Assembly (NCBI GenBank): GCA_902464495.1
Contig: CABQJK010000002.1
Span: 1 to 64,000 of the forward strand
Direction of reading: 5' to 3'
DNA: 64,000 bases
From: an uncultured Collinsella sp.
GTDB taxonomy: Bacteria > Actinomycetota > Coriobacteriia > Coriobacteriales > Coriobacteriaceae
Shown: piece by piece, positions 58,331-64,000 of the stretch
Position numbering within the stretch: position 1 is the stretch's first letter
Layout of the letters: each line of letters starts with the position of its first letter
Translations under genes and position numbers: made by a program
Notes under the pieces: generated by a model
Told to the model about the DNA's origin: nothing
The model's input: only the letters and a program-made list of their open reading frames with translations
Database searches by the model: none

Positions 58331-58979
58331 CGCCCGTCATCCCCTCTCGAATGATATCGACGATACGGATTCCCTCAAATGGATTTTCGGCAAGTAGCTC
58401 CCGATACTGTGCCCTTGCCGCTTTATCTCGCTCCTTGGCCAATGGACCATACAAAGCTTGCGGCGCACGTTCAAATCCAGCAAAACGAATGCTCTTAAAC
58501 GCGCGCTCGCTTTTGAGCACAATCTGCTCTCCCAAGCTGCCGAGCCTCATAGATCGACCAAGCTGATCGACGGTAATCGTATTGTTCACAAAAGCTCTGG
58601 CATAGCTAAAGTACGAGTCGTCCGCGCGCCATCCCCTTATTACGTCGCAAGTGCTAGTGTCAGGTAGAAAATGATCGTGGAGATATTCGCACGCCCCCAC
58701 GGCAATAGCGGTGTCCTTGCGAAAAGAACGATGTTCTACAAGCAACGCTATCCAATGCAGAACTGAATATTGCGGCGATAGCAGGTCGAGATCCTTGAGA
58801 TTGGCCATATCGAGTTCATAGCGATTCGCAAAGCCATCGGCATCACGCGAACATGCCCATTCCCTTGCAAGGTCGAGGCTCTCTGTGCAATAGAATCCCT
58901 GTCCATAGTCGTTATGGACTTTCCCCAGGCCAAGCTGGGGAGTCTCAATAATTTTCTGAGAACCATGCCACAGTTCCAC
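58311..58979 (-). CDS. DUF3990 protein, probable ADP-ribosyltransferase-like toxin
   Basis: The 222-residue protein starts MELWHGSQKIIETP and has LGKVHNDYGQGFYCTESLDLAREWA, the hallmark of DUF3990, which I recall as part of the ADP-ribosyl fold clan. The early HG and the GQGFYCTE segment are candidate NAD-site elements; catalysis is not shown. The start is GTG 58979 with AGGAG 7 bases upstream, first in an operon with the HTH, MLWS and doc genes. The palindromic operator is at 58992-59044. Confidence 0.75.
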   Translation of the reverse strand: MELWHGSQKIIETPQLGLGKVHNDYGQGFYCTESLDLAREWACSRDADGFANRYELDMANLKDLDLLSPQYSVLHWIALLVEHRSFRKDTAIAVGACEYLHDHFLPDTSTCDVIRGWRADDSYFSYARAFVNNTITVDQLGRSMRLGSLGEQIVLKSERAFKSIRFAGFERAPQALYGPLAKERDKAARAQYRELLAENPFEGIRIVDIIREGMTGDDPRLQ

Positions 58980-58991
58980 GCGAGTCTCCTA

Positions 58992-59044
58992 ACAGGTATC
59001 TCTCTAGCGATAGTATAGCAAACTATCGCTAGAGAGATACCTGT
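58992..59044 (-). promoter_or_regulatory. 23-bp palindromic operator with central -10 box
   Basis: Bases 58992-59014 are the exact reverse complement of 59022-59044, around the 7-base ATAGCAA. On the minus strand the centre reads TATACT, a fair -10 box, but no good -35 is seen. The arms contain CTAGCGATAGT. Bound repressor would cover the promoter of the DUF3990 operon, so autoregulation by the HTH protein is likely. Confidence 0.7.
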
Positions 59045-59131
59045 ATTCAAAGAGCAAAAGGGTGTATGGAACCGAGTTTGAGTTCAATACTGGCTTCTAA
59101 GACTCGCCGAGCCCGGAAGTATGCGGCAAAA

Positions 59132-59476
59132 TTAAGACTTGCTGATAACGCCGGAGCACACTAACGCCTCAGCCTGCCACAGCACTTCATAGATGCGCAC
59201 CTCATCCTGTTCGAGATTTTTGCGGAAGGCCGGGCGCATGTGATCTGGTGGGTTGGTGACTATATCAATCTTTCGCCCAAGTTCTTTTTCGAGCTCATGG
59301 GAGAGTTCGTAAAGCGTGCCGAACGTCATGGTGTTGCCGCAGACTAGGCGCAAGTCAATCTCGCTATCGGGCGTTTGCTCGCCTCGCGCAAACGAGCCAA
59401 ATAAATATGCCTCGCGGACGTCGTGGCGAGCCAGCACGCGGGAGACCGCAGTGGATATGTCGGTTAACGAGAACAT
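59132..59476 (-). CDS. MNT-type nucleotidyltransferase domain protein
   Basis: The 114-residue protein is a minimal nucleotidyltransferase, the fold of MntA antitoxins that AMPylate HEPN toxins. The GS motif is GSFARG (Gly27, Ser28). The usual DxD is ExD here (Glu39, Asp41), with a third carboxylate at Asp71. The Asp-to-Glu change could weaken or alter activity. No HEPN gene adjoins; instead a 92-residue MLWS-type gene lies 27 bases upstream. It may be a solitary or repurposed antitoxin. Confidence 0.75.
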   Translation of the reverse strand: MFSLTDISTAVSRVLARHDVREAYLFGSFARGEQTPDSEIDLRLVCGNTMTFGTLYELSHELEKELGRKIDIVTNPPDHMRPAFRKNLEQDEVRIYEVLWQAEALVCSGVISKS

Positions 59477-59503
59477 GGATAATTGCCGCTCAACAGTAAA
59501 ACA

Positions 59504-59782
59504 TCAGGGGACCAGCGCCGAAACCTCCGGTCCAACTTTATGGCGTTCGGCAAGCTCGAAAATGTATGGGGAATTTGACCTGACAAACTTGGTTAAGAAA
59601 TCCAGATCGTCCGCAGAGAAGCCTTCGACATTAAACCATTTGACCGCAGGCAGAAAGCACTCTGCATGGTCAAAACCAAAGTCGACGGGACGCTCGACAG
59701 CTACGCGAACGGCCCCATCTTCTCGTATCTCTGAGTAGGCAAGCTGAGTGCCATCATCAAGCTGAACGTAGCTCCAAAGCAT
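59504..59782 (-). CDS. small MLWS-type protein
   Basis: The 92-residue protein has no named domain that I recognise. Its start MLWSYVQLDDGTQLAYSEIR is shared with the shorter protein before doc. The rest has VAVERPVDFGFDHAECFLPA and GFSADDLDFLTKFVRSN. AAAGGA precedes the ATG. It precedes the MNT gene by 27 bases. Two such small genes, each before a toxin-antitoxin-type gene, suggest a real small-protein family rather than chance. Confidence 0.6.
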   Translation of the reverse strand: MLWSYVQLDDGTQLAYSEIREDGAVRVAVERPVDFGFDHAECFLPAVKWFNVEGFSADDLDFLTKFVRSNSPYIFELAERHKVGPEVSALVP

Positions 59783-59845
59783 GACTGCGTCCTTTACAGG
59801 TTCTTGGGAAATAGTGTGACTGGCCGTAGCACGGGATAAATCGCA

Positions 59846-60523
59846 CTATTGGCCCGACCCAAATACATCATCTACAAGATCAGGCAAATCTGTCCATACC
59901 TGATAGGCGACAACGTTGTCCGGATTTGCTTCTCTTGCGCGGCGCTTATCATCGGTATTGTGCTTTGCGGCATTGGCCAAAGCCTGGTCCTTTTTGCCAT
60001 CAATCATTTCTAGATTTACAGACTTGAACTTAGACGCAGACGACCTGTTGGGGTCGGTGGTCTTTAATACACCAAGGTTGCGCGCCCTTTTCTCACATTG
60101 GGGAGTCGATGCAAAAGTTTCCGGGCATGGTGAAACATGATCGATAAGCCATACTTCAAAGCATGGATTGGAGATCGCGAGCTTAACTCCTTTTGTCTTA
60201 GCTTCTCGTTCTGCCTTGGCCAAATTCCTGAACTCATCCGAATCGACAACAATCCATGCGGAACTCAATGCTTCGATTTCACCTGTTTTAACTGCCTTTT
60301 TATCATTCTCGAGCTCTCGCGACAGTTGCTTGGCCACCTTCAAGGGGTCTCCGTCTATATGCCGATACCGCACACTTGCGCGAACATCCATCTCACTAAT
60401 TAAGTGGTTGAAGTATTCGGTTTCGGTCACCTTGCCATTGGACACAATTAAGTAGCGCTTTCTTTTGGCTCTTGTTTGCTTTTTGCGGCCAAGAGCAAGC
60501 CCTCTCCTTTCTGCCTTAGCCAT
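59846..60523 (-). CDS. RloB-family protein, AbiLii-like
   Basis: The 225-residue protein matches RloB: a basic N-terminus, YLIVSNGKVTETEYFNHL, WIVVDSDEF (Toprim-like acidic pair) and SNPCFEVWLIDHV. RloB/AbiLii partners with an AAA ATPase (RloA/AbiLi) in the abortive-infection system AbiL and with some restriction loci. It overlaps the ATPase gene by 8 bases. Composition is AT-rich for this genome, indicating recent acquisition. Nuclease activity is inferred from the Toprim-like residues. Confidence 0.82.
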   Translation of the reverse strand: MAKAERRGLALGRKKQTRAKRKRYLIVSNGKVTETEYFNHLISEMDVRASVRYRHIDGDPLKVAKQLSRELENDKKAVKTGEIEALSSAWIVVDSDEFRNLAKAEREAKTKGVKLAISNPCFEVWLIDHVSPCPETFASTPQCEKRARNLGVLKTTDPNRSSASKFKSVNLEMIDGKKDQALANAAKHNTDDKRRAREANPDNVVAYQVWTDLPDLVDDVFGSGQ

Positions 60524-61811
60524 TTATGTCAGCGCCTTCCTTCATGAGTCGGGCCACAAGTTGATGAAAACTTGGGTTGGGCAGCGGCACATAGACACCG
60601 TTTAAGTAATTGCGCCCCAGATTCTCATTTGCACGAGGGGAATACTCCATCGCGGCAATTAATTGCGAAGTACCTTCAGAGTCCTTTTCCACAAACCAGA
60701 CCTGGTCACGTTCGAGCACCTCTTCCATGGGGCTGGTTCGCGTCATCAAGGTGACATCATGGGTTGAGAAGATGAGCTGCGCGCCCTTTGGATTTGTGTC
60801 GGGATCGGCGAACAGTGAGACGAAGTCGCGCAGGAGCGTAGGATGAAGACTCGAATCAAGCTCGTCAATTACTGTTGTGGCCCCGCTGCTTAAAGAGCGT
60901 ATGGCTACCGAGAAAAACGCCAGCGCAGCTTTTGTGCCCTCCGATTCATGGGCGGAGTCCAGCCAAAAGCCATCTCCCGAGCCTTTATGGTGGAAGAACA
61001 GGTCATAAGCGAACGACCATTTAAAGTCTTCTGCAATTTTATTACGTGCCTCTTCCGGAATCTCATCGAGTCCAACGAGCGAGTCTTTTAAACTCATGAC
61101 GCCCTCCGCTTGACGGACATCCATTCCGTCAATTCCGATATCAGCATATTTAATGAGCTGAGATAGCATCTGAGCTCGTGCGTCATCGTTGATAAACAGC
61201 TTTTTTATGGTGGCAAGCTCTGCTAGATAATGCGTTGCATCATAGAGATTGATGTCATTGGCAAGAGCTGCGAATGCGGGTTGAATTACATCACTTCCAG
61301 CCGCCGCGGCGGCAGATAAGAACAAAGAATTATTGCGCGTGATATCCCAAAGTTGTTTTTTGGCGCCTGTAAAGGTGCTACCAAATTTAATTGACTGTTC
61401 CCCGTTTATCGATGAGCGGTCATAGAGAAGGGACGGCTGTTTTGATCGATACACGGTGAGATTCTCATATGTAACCTCATTTTTGTTTACACCAAATGAA
61501 AATTCATACTTTAAGTTGCTGGCGATAAAATCTATCGAGAATTCTGTGTCATTTGATCGCGATTCCGAGTCAAGTAAAAAGGGGACGATGGGTATTTGAG
61601 ACTTCGCATCGCCTGCCGCGTAACCGGTACGAACAAAGTAAGAGACAAAGTTAAGAGCGTTTAAGAAATTTGATTTGCCCGAAGCGTTTGCACCGTAAAT
61701 CGCAGCCACTCGCACAGGACCAAGTTCCTTTTTGCTTGAAATCGGTTCGAAAGAGAACTGCTGCGTATCCCGAAAACTGAGGAAGTTCTTAAAAGAAAAG
61801 TTGAGGATCAT
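60516..61811 (-). CDS. AAA-family ATPase, RloA/AbiLi-like
   Basis: The 431-residue protein is an SMC/OLD-like ATPase of the AAA15 class: N-terminal FSFKNFLSFRDTQQF, Walker A YGANASGKSN (about residue 40), a long helical insert, a signature-like DSAHESEGTKAAL, Walker B TTVIDELDSSLHP and the late STHDVTLM. Together with RloB it forms the two-gene AbiL phage-defence set. I start at ATG 61811; upstream codons are poor. An AT-rich region with TATAAT at 61876-61871 precedes it. GC content is clearly below the backbone. Confidence 0.85.
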   Translation of the reverse strand: MILNFSFKNFLSFRDTQQFSFEPISSKKELGPVRVAAIYGANASGKSNFLNALNFVSYFVRTGYAAGDAKSQIPIVPFLLDSESRSNDTEFSIDFIASNLKYEFSFGVNKNEVTYENLTVYRSKQPSLLYDRSSINGEQSIKFGSTFTGAKKQLWDITRNNSLFLSAAAAAGSDVIQPAFAALANDINLYDATHYLAELATIKKLFINDDARAQMLSQLIKYADIGIDGMDVRQAEGVMSLKDSLVGLDEIPEEARNKIAEDFKWSFAYDLFFHHKGSGDGFWLDSAHESEGTKAALAFFSVAIRSLSSGATTVIDELDSSLHPTLLRDFVSLFADPDTNPKGAQLIFSTHDVTLMTRTSPMEEVLERDQVWFVEKDSEGTSQLIAAMEYSPRANENLGRNYLNGVYVPLPNPSFHQLVARLMKEGADING

Positions 61812-61955
61812 CTTTAGAATCCTTTTCGCAAAAGTTGATTTACCACAGACATCCTTTAATAACAAGGACAATTATATAGTTTTAAAACCATTATTTGTTA
61901 GCTTTGAACAAATATCTGCTTTAAATTGAAATCTATTCAAGAGGCCCTATCTATA

Positions 61956-62171
61956 TTAGAAACTTTTGGAATCGATATTTCCGGTCATTACTTTGCCTGA
62001 GGGCATATCAAGGACAACTTCCTTTTGCCAGTATTGAGCATGTAGGTGAGGCGTGTTGTGGCCGTTTTCAGCAGTGCGAAGGTTACATTTAATTCCATTG
62101 TCTTTTCCAACAAGTTCTCGCTTCGTAATGTAGTCGAATATGCTTTGCCTTTCAGCAGCGATGCGCGACAA
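61956..62171 (-). pseudogene. DUF4160-like fragment
   Basis: The frame holds NGHNTPHLHAQYWQKEVVLDMPSGKVMTGNI in part, resembling the DUF4160 family (HNPPHFHV-type), found in mobile and toxin-antitoxin contexts. The first 30 codons look unrelated, there is only a TTG start, and it overlaps the end of the upstream surface-protein gene by 20 bases. I judge it to be a truncated relic rather than a working gene. Confidence 0.45.
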
Positions 62172-63240
62172 CTAGGAGCACTGTCCCAAGCAGAAAAAGC
62201 GCCACGGAGGTGGCGATCCAGCAGTTATCACCGGCCTTGGGGAGCGAGTCGGTCGTCGCGGTGGCGGTCTTGGGCCTAGAGGCCTTGGCGGCCGTGGTGT
62301 TGGTCACTGTGGTCTTGGTCACCGTCTTAGTCGCGGCCGCGGGCTTCGGTGTGGGATTCGTCGACGGATCCGCAGCTGGCTCGCCGGTAGCGGGTTCAGT
62401 GCCAGGGGCAGACGGACCATCCCCCGGTACATCGGGCCCACCGGTCTCCCCCGCCGACGCCGTGGCATCCACGGGCTCGATCGTCACATGCGTTGCCACG
62501 GACCCGTCAGCATCCACCACGCCGCCTGCGCCAAAGGCCCCGCCCGCTGGCGCCACAAAGCGCGCGGATGCAAGCGTCCCGCCCAGGCAGGCGACACCGC
62601 CGTCGGTGCCCGACGCATCCAGCCAGGAAGCATCGACGGTAAGCTGCCCGGTCGCGCCACCGCCAGCAGTCCCGCCCAGCAGACACACACCATAGGCGCG
62701 CACGCCCGTCCCGGAGCCCGCGCCCGCGGCGACAACGCGCCCACCGCCGCGAACGGCAAGACCATCCGCGATCACGCCGGCCACCCGCGCATCCGCGATG
62801 CCGGCGCCGTAGGCCCGCGCGTCGACCTTGCAGCCGTCCACCGCGAACGTCCCCGACACGTAGATCCCGCACTGCGAGCCCGTGGCCACCAGCGACCCGG
62901 TGCCGCGGAGCGTCAGATCGCCCCACACCTCCATGCCGCAACGCGAGATATCCACGTCGGGCGCGCTCGTCTCGACAACAGTGTTCTGCCCGGTCAGCGT
63001 CACCACCAGGTCGCCGTCGGCGCCGATGGCCTCGCCCGCATAGCCGGTCAGCTCCAGATGGTCGGCATCGGTCCAGGCCCATCCGGGGCCCGATACGCCC
63101 GGCTCGTAGTACGTGGAGCCCGCAATGAACAGGCTGTCCGCGCCAGCGGCATAAGAAGGCCCGCTCAGCAAAGCGCATAGGCAGGCCATGACGGTAAGCA
63201 TGATGTAGTGTCGGCTGGTGTGGAACGCGGCAGCAAACAT
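62152..63240 (-). CDS. sortase-anchored surface protein
   Basis: The 362-residue protein has a signal peptide (about 1-32, cut after YAA), a Gly/Ala/Val-rich repetitive domain (about 35-255) with the look of a right-handed beta-helix (LTGYAGEAIGADGDLVVTLTGQ and similar turns), a Pro/Thr/Ala-rich wall-spanning stretch (about 260-330) and a sorting signal LPKAG, a membrane helix and the tail AHRC. LPKAG is a variant of LPxTG. GC content is much higher than in both neighbours. The ligand is unknown; carbohydrate binding or adhesion is plausible. Confidence 0.75.
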   Translation of the reverse strand: MFAAAFHTSRHYIMLTVMACLCALLSGPSYAAGADSLFIAGSTYYEPGVSGPGWAWTDADHLELTGYAGEAIGADGDLVVTLTGQNTVVETSAPDVDISRCGMEVWGDLTLRGTGSLVATGSQCGIYVSGTFAVDGCKVDARAYGAGIADARVAGVIADGLAVRGGGRVVAAGAGSGTGVRAYGVCLLGGTAGGGATGQLTVDASWLDASGTDGGVACLGGTLASARFVAPAGGAFGAGGVVDADGSVATHVTIEPVDATASAGETGGPDVPGDGPSAPGTEPATGEPAADPSTNPTPKPAAATKTVTKTTVTNTTAAKASRPKTATATTDSLPKAGDNCWIATSVALFLLGTVLLVVAHRC

Positions 63241-63432
63241 AACCGCTCCGATCTACGCAAGAGCCAATGGAAGCTGCTCCAGGAAATTGCCTGGTAGCAG
63301 CAGTTATTAGTGTAGCGAGATCAAGCAAGGGACGATGAAGAAACCTGAGATCGAACCCCGAAATTAGGTGTAAATCGTTTTGCCAGTCGGTGAAAGGAGG
63401 AGTCGCCTAATACTGGAACCCTTGCAGTCAGG

Positions 63433-64000
63433 TCACTTATCCCCGTGCTCTGTTTCTGGATCCTTTAAAGAATAGAGTTCACGTGCTCTGGATACGCATT
63501 TCTGCCTGTATTTGGTTTCCCGTAGGGCATCAACGATCTCTTCAGGGCTCAGCTCTAATAGGCAAAGCAATTTGCCCCAGTTAAGAAGAATCACGGCTTC
63601 GGCATGCGCATAAAGTGCCTCGCCTGAAAGAATCTCGTCAGTGCTGACATTATCGTTTTGATGGATGTAAGCATTTCTAGTTTTACGGTGATTTGCTAAG
63701 AATGATTTTGAATCGGGAACGATGTAGCTGCTTAATGGTTCGAGGGATTCCAGCATCTGTGTTGCAAGGGTTCCCGCCATTTGAAAATTTGAATTCTTTA
63801 AATGGCGCATTGCCCAATTTCTGATCTTAGGATCTGGGATGTTGTCATTTACAACCTGAAGCCTGTGATTGAACGTGTCCTCGTCAAGTTCGTAAGTCCT
63901 ATTATCGATTCTTGATAAGGCTTCAAAAGCGCTTGCAGCCGCAATCATGTTTAGGTCAAGGTAAAGGCTTCTCTCATTGGAGAGAATGCCGAGCATGATA
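63433..64000 (-). CDS. C-terminal part of an ApeA-like HEPN protein (cut by window end)
   Basis: The frame is open to the window edge, so the N-terminal part lies outside. The visible 187 residues are helical, with HRKTRNAYIHQND providing the HEPN RNase motif Rx4H (RNAYIH) and an upstream AAASAFEALSRI. This resembles the C-terminal HEPN domain of ApeA-type anti-phage proteins. GC content is low. Whether the N-terminal ApeA domain exists cannot be seen. Confidence 0.6.
   Translation of the reverse strand, partial: IMLGILSNERSLYLDLNMIAAASAFEALSRIDNRTYELDEDTFNHRLQVVNDNIPDPKIRNWAMRHLKNSNFQMAGTLATQMLESLEPLSSYIVPDSKSFLANHRKTRNAYIHQNDNVSTDEILSGEALYAHAEAVILLNWGKLLCLLELSPEEIVDALRETKYRQKCVSRARELYSLKDPETEHGDK

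Overview
The window looks like a chromosomal segment of a Collinsella-like gut actinobacterium (class Coriobacteriia). This is an inference from gene content and synteny; no rRNA is present to confirm it. The backbone is GC-rich and mixes two signatures. One is the Bacillus-type order ftsK/spoIIIE - rodZ-like - pgsA - cinA - recA - rny - spoVS - miaB. The other is actinobacterial: a GarA-like FHA gene next to an FtsR-like MerR gene, and lexA divergent from a LysM gene followed by nrdR. No outer-membrane genes are seen.

Layout. 1-18358 (+): RNase J, FtsK, a RodZ-like protein, YajQ, RimO, PgsA, CinA, then SOS-controlled recA-recX, then rny - GHKL ATPase - spoVS - miaB - miaA - hflX. 18343-21247: the lexA locus, with lexA plus an acyltransferase-like membrane gene leftward and a YneA/ChiZ/DivS-type LysM gene, nrdR and dut rightward, around three LexA boxes spaced exactly 28 bp apart. 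21248-29690: a repeat-rich gap, a diacylglycerol glucosyltransferase, trxB, a DUF1836 gene and a degV gene sharing a 29-bp operator, an NlpC/P60 endopeptidase, apt, ftsR-like, garA-like and a second CDP-alcohol transferase. 30087-34923: a very GC-rich lantibiotic-immunity-type operon (ABC ATPase, two permeases, YxeA-like protein, response regulator, kinase) with no bacteriocin biosynthesis genes beside it.

35530-52912 (-): tRNA-Pro, then a long housekeeping run (ABC-F, small membrane protein, M50 protease, scpA, scpB, rluB, cmk, plsC, ispH, DUF512 radical SAM, der, plsY, gpsA, rpe, cysteine desulfurase, Nif3-like, zinc ribbon, coaBC) coupling chromosome segregation, cofactor, lipid and isoprenoid synthesis and ribosome assembly. 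52791-55960: a tRNA cluster with two tRNA-Ala(GGC) genes in a perfect 178-bp direct repeat, one CAT-anticodon tRNA and tRNA-Val(CAC), mixed with palindromes and two copies of a 134-bp inverted-repeat element.

54335-64000 (-) is accessory and defence-like: an AbiEi/DUF559-like protein, DUF3825, an operon DUF3990 - HTH - small protein - Doc under a 23-bp palindrome, an MNT nucleotidyltransferase with a small partner, an AbiL-type pair (AAA ATPase plus RloB), a DUF4160 fragment, a sortase-anchored surface protein and the C-terminal part of an ApeA-like HEPN protein cut by the window edge. Base composition swings sharply here (AT-rich AbiL and ApeA-like genes, GC-rich surface protein), which fits piecemeal acquisition. 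The best candidates for undescribed biology are the GHKL ATPase between RNase Y and SpoVS, the DUF1836/DegV operator pair, the structured repeat families, and the four-gene DUF3990/Doc operon.
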